From: Nocardioides bizhenqiangii
GTDB lineage: Bacteria; Actinomycetota; Actinomycetes; Propionibacteriales; Nocardioidaceae
Length of the DNA: 64,000 nt
Direction: 5' to 3'
Assembly: GCF_034661235.1 (NCBI RefSeq)
Contig: NZ_CP141059.1
Span: forward strand, 2,045,501-2,109,500
The position numbers were made by a program, and so were the translations under genes. This document shows positions 43,622 to 52,017 of this stretch, piece by piece (the first letter of the stretch is position 1; every line of letters begins with the position of its first letter). The notes below the pieces were generated by a model. The model made no database searches, was not told the origin of the DNA, and was given only the letters and a program-made list of their open reading frames with translations.

Positions 43622-43776
43622 GCCCGGTCACCACCCGGACGCACCATTCCGAGCATCTTCAGCGAGAACGCGCGCAGGCACGACCGGCACTCCCACGAGC
43701 CGTGTGCGGCCTCGTGCGGCCAGAGGTCGCCCTCGCCGCAGAAGGGGCAGTGGAACGGCACTGCGCGCTCGCTCAT
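43618..43776 (-). CDS. Small zinc-ribbon protein of the sulfite reductase operon
   Basis: A 52-residue protein with two knuckles, HCPFCGEGDLWPHE and WECRSCLRAFSLK, so four cysteines can hold one zinc. It sits between sulfite reductase and APS reductase with 4-bp overlaps on both sides. A comparable tiny protein occupies this position in other actinobacterial sulfur operons. Function unknown; a metallochaperone or assembly factor for the Fe-S/siroheme enzymes is a reasonable guess. Confidence 0.85.
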   Translation of the reverse strand: MSERAVPFHCPFCGEGDLWPHEAAHGSWECRSCLRAFSLKMLGMVRPGGDRA

Positions 43777-45506
43777 AGCGAGGACTCCAGGACCTTGTCG
43801 CCGCGCAGTGCCTCGTCGTCGGCCCGGGCGGCCCAGTCGGCGAACCGCTCGTCGTCCTTGCGGTCGGCGAGGTAGTTGGTCACCACGTTGCTGATGTAGT
43901 CGTCGAGCCCGGAGCTGGTCACCTTGTGGGCGCGCAGCTTGCGGCCGAAGTTGGCGCCGAGCCCGGTGGCACCGCCGAGGTGCACCTGGAAGCCCTCGAC
44001 CTGGTTGCCGTCGTCGTCGAGGACGAGCTGGCCCTTGAGGCCGATGTCGGCGACCTGGGTCCGGGCGCAGGCGTTGGGGCAGCCGTTGACGTTGACCGTG
44101 ATCCCTGAAGGCACTTGCTTGTCGAGGTCGGGGAACCGTCGCTCGAGCTCGGCGACCAGGTCGCGGGCGCGGTCCTTGGTGTCGACGATCGCCAGCTTGC
44201 AGAACTCGATGCCGGTGCAGGCCATCGTGTTGCGCCGCCAGTTCGACGGCCTGGCCGAGAGGCCGATCTCGTCGAGCCGGTCGACCAGTGCGTCGACCTG
44301 CTCCCCGTCGACGCCGAGCAGCACGATCTTCTGGTACGGCGTGAGCCGCGCGCCGGCGACGCCGTGCTCCTCGAGCAGGTCGGCCAGCTCCACCAGCAGC
44401 GTTCCGGAGACCCGGCCCACGGTCGGCGCGACGCCGACGTAGAACTTGCCGTCCTTCTGGGCGTGGACGCCGATGTGGTCGCGGTGGCCGACGGGCGAGG
44501 GCGGCGACGGGTTGGTGACCAGCTCCTTGCCGAGGTACTCCTTCTCGAGGACCTCGCGGAACTTCTCGACACCCCAGTCGGCGACCAGGAACTTGAGCCG
44601 GGCGCGGGAGCGGAGCCGCCGGTAGCCGTAGTCGCGGAAGATCGACGCCACGCCCTCCCAGACGTCCGGGACGTCGTCGAGCGGGATCCAGACACCGAGC
44701 TTCTGGGCGAGCATCGGGTTGGTCGAGAGGCCGCCGCCGACCCACACGTCGAAGCCCGGCCCGAGCTCGGGGTGGACGGTGCCGACGAAGGAGACGTCGT
44801 TGGTCTCCGGGCACACGTCGTGGCTCGGGTGACCGGTCAGCGCGGTCTTGAACTTGCGGGGGAAGTTCGAGAAGTCCTTGTTGCCGAGGTAGCGGCGCTC
44901 GATCTCCTCGAGCGCGGAGGTACCGTCGATGATCTCGTCGGCGGCGACGCCGGCGACGGGGGAGCCGAGGAACGGCCGCGGTGAGTCGCCGCAGGCCTCG
45001 AGCGAGTGCAGGCCGACCTCGTCCAGGCGCTCCCAGATCGTGGGGACGTCCTTGACGTCGATCCAGTGGTACTGGATGTTCTGCCGGTCGGTGACGTCGG
45101 CCGTGTCGCGGGCGAAGTCGACGCCGATCCGGCCGAGCGTCCGGACGGCGTCGGGGGAGAGCAGCTTGCCGTCGGAGCGGACCCGCAGCATGAAGTAGCG
45201 GTCGTCCAGCTCCTCCTCCTCGAGAGCTCCGGTCTTGCCGCCGTCGATCCCGGGCTTGCGCTGGGTGTAGAGGCCCATCCACCGGAACCGGCCGCGGAGG
45301 TCGGCGGGGTCGATCGAGTCGAAGCCGCGCTTGGAGTAGATGTGGAGGATCCGGTCGCGGACGTTGAGGGCGTCGTCGTTCTTCTTCGACTCCTCGTTCT
45401 TGTTGAGCGGCTCGCGGTAGCCGAACGCCCACTGTCCCTCGGCGCGGCGCGGTCGCGGCACGTCGGTGTGACGTGGCGGTTGGGAGTCGAAGCGCAGGTC
45501 AGACAT
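43773..45506 (-). CDS. sir: Assimilatory ferredoxin-dependent sulfite reductase
   Basis: It reduces sulfite to sulfide with six electrons from ferredoxin. The 577-residue hemoprotein has the duplicated nitrite/sulfite reductase architecture. The 4Fe-4S/siroheme cysteines are in ACTGIEFCKLA and GCPNACARTQ, and siroheme-contacting RDTADVTDRQNIQYHWI lies near residue 133. It is first in the operon sir, zinc ribbon, cysH, chelatase. An AAGGAC ribosome-binding site precedes the start. Nitrite reductase is the alternative, disfavoured by the cysH linkage. Confidence 0.93.
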   Translation of the reverse strand: MSDLRFDSQPPRHTDVPRPRRAEGQWAFGYREPLNKNEESKKNDDALNVRDRILHIYSKRGFDSIDPADLRGRFRWMGLYTQRKPGIDGGKTGALEEEELDDRYFMLRVRSDGKLLSPDAVRTLGRIGVDFARDTADVTDRQNIQYHWIDVKDVPTIWERLDEVGLHSLEACGDSPRPFLGSPVAGVAADEIIDGTSALEEIERRYLGNKDFSNFPRKFKTALTGHPSHDVCPETNDVSFVGTVHPELGPGFDVWVGGGLSTNPMLAQKLGVWIPLDDVPDVWEGVASIFRDYGYRRLRSRARLKFLVADWGVEKFREVLEKEYLGKELVTNPSPPSPVGHRDHIGVHAQKDGKFYVGVAPTVGRVSGTLLVELADLLEEHGVAGARLTPYQKIVLLGVDGEQVDALVDRLDEIGLSARPSNWRRNTMACTGIEFCKLAIVDTKDRARDLVAELERRFPDLDKQVPSGITVNVNGCPNACARTQVADIGLKGQLVLDDDGNQVEGFQVHLGGATGLGANFGRKLRAHKVTSSGLDDYISNVVTNYLADRKDDERFADWAARADDEALRGDKVLESSL

Positions 45507-45662
45507 GGCGGCTAGGAGGTCCTTCGCTGATGGGCGCGCAGGGCGCGCGCGGCTGGTCTGGGAGCGAGGCGGATCAGCGAGGCCAACACATCATGCTGCG
45601 GGTGCGCCCGAGGTCCACGTGGCGACGTACCACGAGGAACGCATGGGTTGCAGCAGAGACCA

Positions 45663-45743
45663 TGTCAATGAGTCTCAGTCCGCGGACGGAGCTTCCACAA
45701 ATCGGGATCTCATGATGTGGACGCGAGTCTCATGATCCGGACG
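45663..45743 (-). promoter_or_regulatory. sir promoter with three TCTCA-N5-YGGACG repeats
   Basis: On the minus strand a -35-like TTGACA (complement of 45663-45668) faces sir; no clear -10 was found. Directly upstream lie three degenerate copies of TCTCA-N5-(C/T)GGACG, at 45673-45688, 45708-45723 and 45728-45743. The last two repeat with a 20-bp period. They are placed like activator sites. The rest of the 355-bp sir-glyA gap (45507-45861) contains no gene that I can see. Confidence 0.5.
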
Positions 45744-45861
45744 AGCGAACCCGGATTCTCCCGCCTGGACGCGGCTGGTGCGACGGAGGTCACACCGATG
45801 GCGCAGGCCGGGCACGGGGGTCACGGTGATCAGAACGCCCTTCACCCCTACGATCTTCCGC

Positions 45862-47331
45862 ATGAGCGACCCGGACTCCAACAGCTCCAGCAGCAACAAC
45901 AACAGGTTGGTCAGCGGTGCCTACAACCAGGCCCTGGAGGTGATCGCGAGCGTCGAGCCGCGGATCGCCGACGCGACCCGCAAGGAGCTCGCCGACCAGC
46001 GGGGGTCCCTCAAGCTGATCGCCAGCGAGAACTACGCCTCGCCCGCGGTGCTGCTGACGATGGGCACCTGGTTCAGCGACAAGTACGCCGAGGGCACGAT
46101 CGGCCATCGCTTCTACGCGGGCTGCCAGAACGTGGACACGGTCGAGGCGCTGGCGGCCGAGCACGCACGCGAGCTGTTCGGAGCGCCGTACGCCTATGCG
46201 CAGCCGCACTCCGGCATCGACGCCAACCTGGTCGCGTACTGGTCGATCCTCGCCCACCGGATCGAGAGCCCGTGGCTGGAGAAGGCCGGCTCCAAGAACG
46301 TCAACGAGCTCAGCGACGCGGACTGGGAGAGGCTTCGTCACGAGTTCGGCAACCAGCGGCTGCTCGGCATGTCGCTCGACTCCGGTGGTCACCTCACGCA
46401 CGGCTTCCGCCCGAACATCTCCGGCAAGATGTTCCACCAGCAGCAGTACGGCACCGACCCGGAGACCGGGCTGCTCGACTACGACGTCGTGCGGGCGAAG
46501 GCCAAGGAGTTCAAGCCGCTGGTGCTGGTGGCGGGCTACTCCGCCTACCCGCGGCGGGTGAACTTCGCCAAGATGCGCGAGATCGCCGACGAGGTCGGCG
46601 CCACCCTGTTCGTCGACATGGCCCACTTCGCAGGCCTGGTCGCGGGCAAGGTCTTCACCGGTGACGAGGACCCGGTGCCGTACGCCCACATCACCGCGAC
46701 CACGACCCACAAGTCGCTGCGCGGTCCGCGCGGCGGCCTGCTGCTCGCCCAGGAGGAGTACGCGTCGTCGGTCGACCGCGGCTGCCCGATGGTGCTCGGC
46801 GGTCCGCTGTCGCACGTGATGGCCGCCAAGGCGGTGGCCCTCGCCGAGGCGCGCCGCCCGGAGTTCCAGACCTACTCCCAGAACGTCGCCGACAACGCGA
46901 AGTCGCTCGCCGAGGGCTTCCTGAGCCGCGGCGCCAAGCTGGTCACCGGCGGCACCGACAACCACATCGTGCTGCTCGACGTCACCTCGTTCGGGCTGAC
47001 CGGCCGCCAGGCCGAGTCGGCGCTGCTCGACGCCGGCGTCGTCACCAACCGCAACTCGGTGCCCGCCGACCCGAACGGCGCCTGGTACACCTCCGGCATC
47101 CGCCTCGGGACGCCGGCCCTGACCACGCGCGGGTTCGGCAAGGACGAGTTCGACCGGGTCGCCGAGCTGATCGTGCACGTGCTGCAGAACACCCAGCCCG
47201 GCTCGGCCAAGGCCGGCGGCCCGTCGAAGGCGACGTACGCCCTCGGCGACGGCGTCGCCGACAAGGTCAAGGACGCCTCGGCCGAGATGCTCGACAAGTT
47301 CCCGCTCTACCCCGGTCTCGAGCTGGTCTGA
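45862..47331 (+). CDS. glyA: Serine hydroxymethyltransferase
   Basis: It interconverts serine and glycine with tetrahydrofolate, a main one-carbon source. The 489-residue enzyme is longer than the ~420-residue norm. It has a Ser/Asn-rich N-terminal tail (residues 3-14) and an insertion of about 55 residues (about 130-190, rich in [19 protein letters not shown] sequence) seen in an actinobacterial subgroup. The PLP lysine is in [18 protein letters not shown] 45862 has no ribosome-binding site but follows TACGAT by seven bases, so it is probably leaderless. No glycine riboswitch was recognised upstream. Confidence 0.93.
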   Translation: MSDPDSNSSSSNNNRLVSGAYNQALEVIASVEPRIADATRKELADQRGSLKLIASENYASPAVLLTMGTWFSDKYAEGTIGHRFYAGCQNVDTVEALAAEHARELFGAPYAYAQPHSGIDANLVAYWSILAHRIESPWLEKAGSKNVNELSDADWERLRHEFGNQRLLGMSLDSGGHLTHGFRPNISGKMFHQQQYGTDPETGLLDYDVVRAKAKEFKPLVLVAGYSAYPRRVNFAKMREIADEVGATLFVDMAHFAGLVAGKVFTGDEDPVPYAHITATTTHKSLRGPRGGLLLAQEEYASSVDRGCPMVLGGPLSHVMAAKAVALAEARRPEFQTYSQNVADNAKSLAEGFLSRGAKLVTGGTDNHIVLLDVTSFGLTGRQAESALLDAGVVTNRNSVPADPNGAWYTSGIRLGTPALTTRGFGKDEFDRVAELIVHVLQNTQPGSAKAGGPSKATYALGDGVADKVKDASAEMLDKFPLYPGLELV

Positions 47332-47347
47332 CGACGCCGTCGGTCGG

Positions 47348-48091
47348 TCAGCCCGGCTTCCGCCAGACCGACACGTGCTTCGTGCTCTCCTCGGTGAACG
47401 GCGTGCGGTCCCAGTCGCCATAGCGCGCCTCGAGCTGCAGTCCGGCGATCCGAGCCATCAGGTCGAGCTCGGCCGGCCAGGTGAACCGGAAGCGGCCGGC
47501 GTCGCGCCGCCAGGTCCCGTCCGCCTCGCGGGTGAAGTGGTGCGAGGTCGACTGCTGGGTGGCGAGGTCGAACGTGTCGAACCCGACGTGCTCGTCACCG
47601 ACGTCGAACGGAACGGCCGTTTGGGTGGGAGGGAGGCGGCGTAGCGGCGGCACCCCCACCTCGATCACGAACCGTCCTCCGGGGGAGAGGTGGCGCGCGG
47701 CGTTGACGACGCACTCGACCTGCTCGTCCTGGGTCCGCAGGTTCGAGATGGTGTTGTACACGAGGTAGACCAGCGTGAACGAGCCCGCGCCGTCGACGAC
47801 GGTCGTGGCCATGTCGCCGATCGTCACCGGCAGGGTCGCCTCGTCGACCTTCGCCCGCAGCCTGGCGGCCATCGGCTCGGACAGCTCGATCCCCACGACC
47901 GGCACGCCCCGCTCCCGTAGGGGCACGCCGACGCGGCCGGTGCCGATCGCGAGCTCGAGCGCCGGCCCCTCGCCGGCGAGCTCGGCCAGCAGCTCGATGG
48001 TCGGCTCGAGCACCTCCGGGGCGAACATCCCGCGGTCCTCGTCGTCGTACCTCTCGGCGGTCTCGGCGCTCCACACCTCGCTGCTGGTCAC
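47348..48091 (-). CDS. Class I SAM-dependent methyltransferase
   Basis: A 247-residue methyltransferase. Motif I is ALELAIGTGRVGVPLRERG, motif II VVGIELSEPMAARL, and LVYLVYNTISNLRTQDEQVE carries the post-motif region. The N-terminal TAERYDDEDRGMF is typical of this subgroup. Substrate unknown. GTG 48091 was chosen because homology begins there; further upstream the frame is not conserved. Confidence 0.8.
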   Translation of the reverse strand: MTSSEVWSAETAERYDDEDRGMFAPEVLEPTIELLAELAGEGPALELAIGTGRVGVPLRERGVPVVGIELSEPMAARLRAKVDEATLPVTIGDMATTVVDGAGSFTLVYLVYNTISNLRTQDEQVECVVNAARHLSPGGRFVIEVGVPPLRRLPPTQTAVPFDVGDEHVGFDTFDLATQQSTSHHFTREADGTWRRDAGRFRFTWPAELDLMARIAGLQLEARYGDWDRTPFTEESTKHVSVWRKPG

Positions 48092-48152
48092 GTCAGCCGA
48101 TCGTGCTCGCCGAGGGCGGCGCTGTCGAGGCAATTACCGGCGGGCCGTGCTG

Positions 48153-48400
48153 TCAGGCGATCGGGCTGCAGACGAGCAGGTGGTAGGGCATCCGGCCGAA
48201 GGTTCGGTGCTCGACCGTCAGCCCGCCGCTCTCCAGGGCGCCGACCACATCGGTCAACGGGCGGATCGTGAAGTGGTGCTTGGTGAACCCCTGCGTCGCC
48301 ATCCATTCCGGGTCGGCGATGCCGAGGACGCCTCGCCCGGACGGGGCGAGGACCCGCATGAGCTCCCGGGTCGCGGGCGCCAGGGCAGCGACAGCTCGAG
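48153..48400 (-). pseudogene. Truncated methyltransferase, C-terminal remnant
   Basis: About 80 residues resemble the end of another class I methyltransferase: LAPATRELMRVLAPSGRGVL, then GIADPEWMATQGFTKHHF, then EHRTFGRMPYHLLVCSP. The Rossmann motif I half is missing; the frame is cut at about 48400, where the next gene's 3' end lies. A short ORF from ATG 48359 exists but cannot encode a complete fold. It is a probable remnant of deletion. Confidence 0.65.
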
Positions 48401-48404
48401 CCGG

Positions 48405-49541
48405 TCAACCGGTCGCGTCGACCAGGTCCAGGCTGAACCGCGCGATCTCGGCGCGCGTTGTGGCCAGCGCAAAGAGCTCGGGCGTCGGCGGCGCGGCGAA
48501 GTGCTCGAACGGCATCGACGAGAGACCGGTGAAGATGAGCAGCTGGAGCGCGTGGCTGCGGGTCACCGTCGCCAGCGGGAGGTCGACGCCGACGGCGGCA
48601 AGTCCGTCGCGGTAGGCAACGGCACTCGCGGCGTCCCGCTCGGCGAGGTCATCGGCGCTGCGCCGGCCGATCTGGACGTCCCCGACCAGCAGCTGGTTGA
48701 GGTCGAACCCGGCGGGCATCGCTGCGAAGTAGCCGAAGTCGATCATGGTGAAGCCGGGGCGGTCGGGGCGGACCAGCAGGTTGTTGGGGCACGCGTCGCC
48801 GTGCGCGGCGAGGAGCGGGAGTGCCATCAGCTCCTCGACGTGTTCCGACACCTGGTCGGCGGCCGCGCGGACCCGCTCGCGGAGTGGCCCGAACGGCGCT
48901 GCGAGCGGGTGGTCCCACACGCTCTCCTCCCGCAGGACGGGGAGCACCTGGTGCGCGAGCCGGCCGTCGACGTAGGACCGCACCCCGACGGCGTGGCCGC
49001 CGAGGTCCACGAGGGCGCGGATCCCCGGGGTGCCGGCGAACCGGCCCAGCAGCCCGGCCGCGGCGACGTCCCGCTCCAAGTCCCAGGCGACGTCTTCCAC
49101 CGGCACCACCGGTACGACCTCGAGCCACACGGCGTACGACGACTCGTCGATCTCGCGCACGGCGACGGCGCGCGGGACGGCCAGCCCGTCGGGGAGGTGG
49201 TCGGCGAGGTCGGACCGGTAGATCGCGCCCTCGGTCCGCCAGGGGACGGACGCCCGGGCGAACTCGCGCAGGTGTTCCGGCACCTCCGCGAAGAACGGCG
49301 ATCGCGACCACTCCTGGACGTGCTTGACGAAGAACGCGTACGGGCGACGCTCGCCGTCGACCACCGCCTCGCCCTCGACGAGGTATCGCCCGGCGGTCGT
49401 GATCGCGGGGATGTCGTAGGCCACGTGCTCGGCGTGCGACCGCACGACGTCTGCGGCGTCGACACCCAGCAAGTCGGCGACCATCGCCGACAGGTCGTCG
49501 TCGGTGACGTCCGCGTCGCCCAGCGCGCTCCGGTCGTGCAT
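48405..49541 (-). CDS. Aminoglycoside-phosphotransferase-fold kinase
   Basis: A 378-residue protein with the APH/ChoK catalytic signature: Brenner motif LLAAHGDACPNNLLV (HGD-x4-N) and metal motif TMIDFGYF (DFG equivalent). About 240 residues precede these, an N-lobe region. Substrate unknown; small-molecule phosphorylation is likely. ATG 49541 follows -10-like TAGCGT by six bases, hence probably leaderless. Its 3' end adjoins the truncated methyltransferase. Confidence 0.82.
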   Translation of the reverse strand: MHDRSALGDADVTDDDLSAMVADLLGVDAADVVRSHAEHVAYDIPAITTAGRYLVEGEAVVDGERRPYAFFVKHVQEWSRSPFFAEVPEHLREFARASVPWRTEGAIYRSDLADHLPDGLAVPRAVAVREIDESSYAVWLEVVPVVPVEDVAWDLERDVAAAGLLGRFAGTPGIRALVDLGGHAVGVRSYVDGRLAHQVLPVLREESVWDHPLAAPFGPLRERVRAAADQVSEHVEELMALPLLAAHGDACPNNLLVRPDRPGFTMIDFGYFAAMPAGFDLNQLLVGDVQIGRRSADDLAERDAASAVAYRDGLAAVGVDLPLATVTRSHALQLLIFTGLSSMPFEHFAAPPTPELFALATTRAEIARFSLDLVDATG

Positions 49542-49597
49542 CCGGGCACGCTAGCGCTTGCGGCGTGCCACCGTCGTCGAGTCACCGGGATCGGCGC

Positions 49598-50290
49598 TCA
49601 ACGCCAGTGGTAGGCCACCTCGGGGCGGCCGCCGCCGCCGCTGTACCGCGGTTGCCGGTCGGCCAACCCGATCCCGGCGAGGTGCTCGAGGTAGCGCCGC
49701 GCGGTGACCCGGGAGATGCCGACGGTGCTCGCCGCCTCGCTCGACGACAGCCCGTCGGGCGCCGCGCGGACCGCGGTCGTCACCTCGCGGAGGGTCTCGG
49801 CGCTCATGCCCTTGGGCAGCGGCGCCGTCCCGGTCGGCCGGAGCGAGCCGAGCAGTCGGTCGACCTCGTCCTGGACGACCTCGCGCGGCGACGACGCGAG
49901 GTGCTCGCGGTAGGCGGCGTACTGCTCGAGCTTCGAGCGGAAGGTGGCGAAGGTGAACGGCTTCAACAGGTAGAGCACGACGCCCTGGGAGACGGCGTGG
50001 CGTACGACGTCGGTGTCACGGGCGGCGGTCACCGCGATCACGTCGCAGAGGTGGCCGGAGGAGCGGACGCCGGTCAGCAGCCCGAGCCCGTGGCCGTCGG
50101 GCAGGTTCATGTCGAGCAGCAGCAGGTCGACCGGTCGCCCCAGGCCGCGGGCCGCGTCGAGGAGCCGCATCGTGTCGGCGACGGAGTGGGCGACCCCGGC
50201 CACCGCGAAGCCCGGCACGCGTCCGACGTACGACGCGTGCGCCTCTGCGGTTCGCACCTCGTCCTCGACGACCAGCACCCGCACCGTCAT
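49598..50290 (-). CDS. Response regulator of the CitB/DcuR type
   Basis: A 230-residue regulator. The receiver domain (1-125) shows VLVVEDE, the phospho-acceptor aspartate in LLLLDMNLPDGHG, and the KPF lysine in LLKPFTF. The C-terminal helix-turn-helix is SSSEAASTVGISRVTARRYL, as in CitB/DpiA/DcuR regulators. It overlaps the sensor kinase gene by four bases. Control of the divergent carboxylate transporter is likely. Confidence 0.9.
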   Translation of the reverse strand: MTVRVLVVEDEVRTAEAHASYVGRVPGFAVAGVAHSVADTMRLLDAARGLGRPVDLLLLDMNLPDGHGLGLLTGVRSSGHLCDVIAVTAARDTDVVRHAVSQGVVLYLLKPFTFATFRSKLEQYAAYREHLASSPREVVQDEVDRLLGSLRPTGTAPLPKGMSAETLREVTTAVRAAPDGLSSSEAASTVGISRVTARRYLEHLAGIGLADRQPRYSGGGGRPEVAYHWR

Positions 50291-51879
50291 GCCGGCGCCT
50301 CCTGCTGCTGCAGCACGACCGAGAACCGCGCGCCGCCAAGGTCGGAGCGGCCGATCGTGACGTCGCCACCGTGCAGGCGCGCGACCTGGACGACGAGCGC
50401 GAGCCCGAGGCCGCGGTCGGTTCCCGGCGCCGCCTTGGTCGTCCACCCGCGCTCCAGCACCCGCGTCGCGGCCTCGTCGTCGAGGCCCGCGCCGCTGTCC
50501 TCCACCTGGATGGTGAGGGTGCCGTCGGTGCGGTCCAGGTGCACCCGCACCCGTCGCTCCTCTGCGTCGGCCACTGCATCGAAGGCGTTGTCCACCAGGT
50601 TCCCCAGCACCGTCACCAGGTCGCGACCGGGGAGACCGCCGGTGTCGGCGGCGCTGCCGGTTATCGCGAGCTCGATGCCGCGCTCGGCCGCCTCCGCCGA
50701 CTTCCCGAGCAGGAGCGCGGAGACCACCGGGTCGTCCACGGCACCGACCACCCGGTCGGCGAGCAGCTGGGCGAGCTGGAGCTCCTCGGTGGCGAAATCG
50801 ACCGCCTCCGCCGGCCGTCCCATCTCGATCAGCGACACCACGGTGTGCAACCGGTTTGCGGCCTCGTGGTTCTGGGAGCGGAGCGACTCGGTGAGCTGCC
50901 GGACGACGTCCAGCTCGCCGGTCACCGACCGTAGCTCGGTGTGGTCGCGCAGGCTCACCACCGAACCCACCTCGCGACCCTCCCAGCGGGCAGGAGCCGT
51001 CGAGACGACGAGCATCCGGTCGCCGGCGAGGTAGAGGTCGTCCGACTCCGCCGTCCGTCCGAGCGCGGCGCCGACCAGCCCGGGAGCGAGGCCCAGGTCG
51101 CCGACGTGACGGCCGATCACGTCGTCCGGGAGCCCGAGCAGCCGTCGCGCCTCGTCGTTGGCCAGCTCGACCCGGCCGTCCGGGTCGAGGAGCAGCAGGC
51201 CCTCCCGCACCGCGTGGAGCACGGCGGAGTAGTACTCGTACATCCGGGCGATCTCGCGCTCGCCCATCCCGTGGGTCATCCGCCGGAGACGGCGGCTGAC
51301 CAGTCCGGCCCCGAGGAGACCGACCGCGAGCACGGCTCCGGCGCACAGGAGGATCACCAGCACGTCGCGGCGGAGCTGCCGGTCGATGTCGCTCACCGTG
51401 ATGCCGACCGAGACCAGCGCCACCACCTGGTCGCCGTCGCGCACCGGCACGACCGCACGCACCGACGGCCCGAGCGTGCCGGTTGCCTCTTCGGTGAAGA
51501 CCTCGCCGTCGGGCGCGTTCCCCAGGTCACCGACGAACTGCTTGCCGATGTTGTCGGGGTTGGGGTGGGTGTACCGCGTGCGGTCGAGTCCCATGACCAC
51601 CACGAAGTCGGTATCGGTGTCGACGCGGACCTGCTCGGCGTACGGCTGGAGGGTCGCGGTGGGATCGGGGGACGCGACCGCGGTCCGCACCGTGGGGGAG
51701 TCGGCCACCGCCTCGGCAACGGCGACGGCGCGGTCCGTGGCGTGCTCCCTGACGTCCCGGCGCGCGTCGTACCACGTCAGCGCGATCGCCAATGCGACGA
51801 GGACGACGACCACACCCACCTGCAGCAGCAGGATCTGCCGGGCGACCGAGAGGTCGGCCAGGGCTCGGGGGCGACGCAC
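50287..51879 (-). CDS. Sensor histidine kinase of the CitA/DcuS type
   Basis: A 530-residue membrane kinase. One helix (about 14-36), a periplasmic-type PAS domain (about 40-175, with DRTRYTHPNPDNIGKQFVGD as in citrate/C4-dicarboxylate sensors), a second helix (about 180-205), a cytoplasmic PAS (about 220-320), then the phospho-acceptor histidine in SQNHEAANRLHTVVSLIEMG and an HATPase domain (NLVDNAFDAV, DSGAGL, GLGLALV). It probably senses an extracellular di- or tricarboxylate. GTG 51879 follows GACAAT by six bases. Confidence 0.9.
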   Translation of the reverse strand: MRRPRALADLSVARQILLLQVGVVVVLVALAIALTWYDARRDVREHATDRAVAVAEAVADSPTVRTAVASPDPTATLQPYAEQVRVDTDTDFVVVMGLDRTRYTHPNPDNIGKQFVGDLGNAPDGEVFTEEATGTLGPSVRAVVPVRDGDQVVALVSVGITVSDIDRQLRRDVLVILLCAGAVLAVGLLGAGLVSRRLRRMTHGMGEREIARMYEYYSAVLHAVREGLLLLDPDGRVELANDEARRLLGLPDDVIGRHVGDLGLAPGLVGAALGRTAESDDLYLAGDRMLVVSTAPARWEGREVGSVVSLRDHTELRSVTGELDVVRQLTESLRSQNHEAANRLHTVVSLIEMGRPAEAVDFATEELQLAQLLADRVVGAVDDPVVSALLLGKSAEAAERGIELAITGSAADTGGLPGRDLVTVLGNLVDNAFDAVADAEERRVRVHLDRTDGTLTIQVEDSGAGLDDEAATRVLERGWTTKAAPGTDRGLGLALVVQVARLHGGDVTIGRSDLGGARFSVVLQQQEAPA

Positions 51880-51897
51880 GCCGTCATTGTCGCGCAG

Positions 51898-51960
51898 CAC
51901 CGGCCCGCCGGTGTGGCGTGCGTCACGAACACAACGAACGCAACGGTGACGCAGGTCACC
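51898..51960. promoter_or_regulatory. Divergent regulatory region between sensor kinase and dctA-like gene
   Basis: CACCGGC-CC-GCCGGTG (51898-51913) and GGTGAC-GCAG-GTCACC (51945-51960) are perfect palindromes. Between them lie ACAACGAACGCAACGG short direct repeats (CAACG, AACGAACG). This is the likely binding site for the CitB-type regulator and the dctA promoter. Confidence 0.5.
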
Positions 51961-52017
51961 CCCATTGGGACGGTCGGTGCCAAGCCGGGTCAGCCGGCAT
52001 CCCCAGGAGGTCAAGCA

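Noticed and set aside
45744..45861. Glycine or other riboswitch upstream of glyA
   Set aside because: No recognisable aptamer core was seen, and the -10 position predicts a leaderless glyA mRNA with no room for one.
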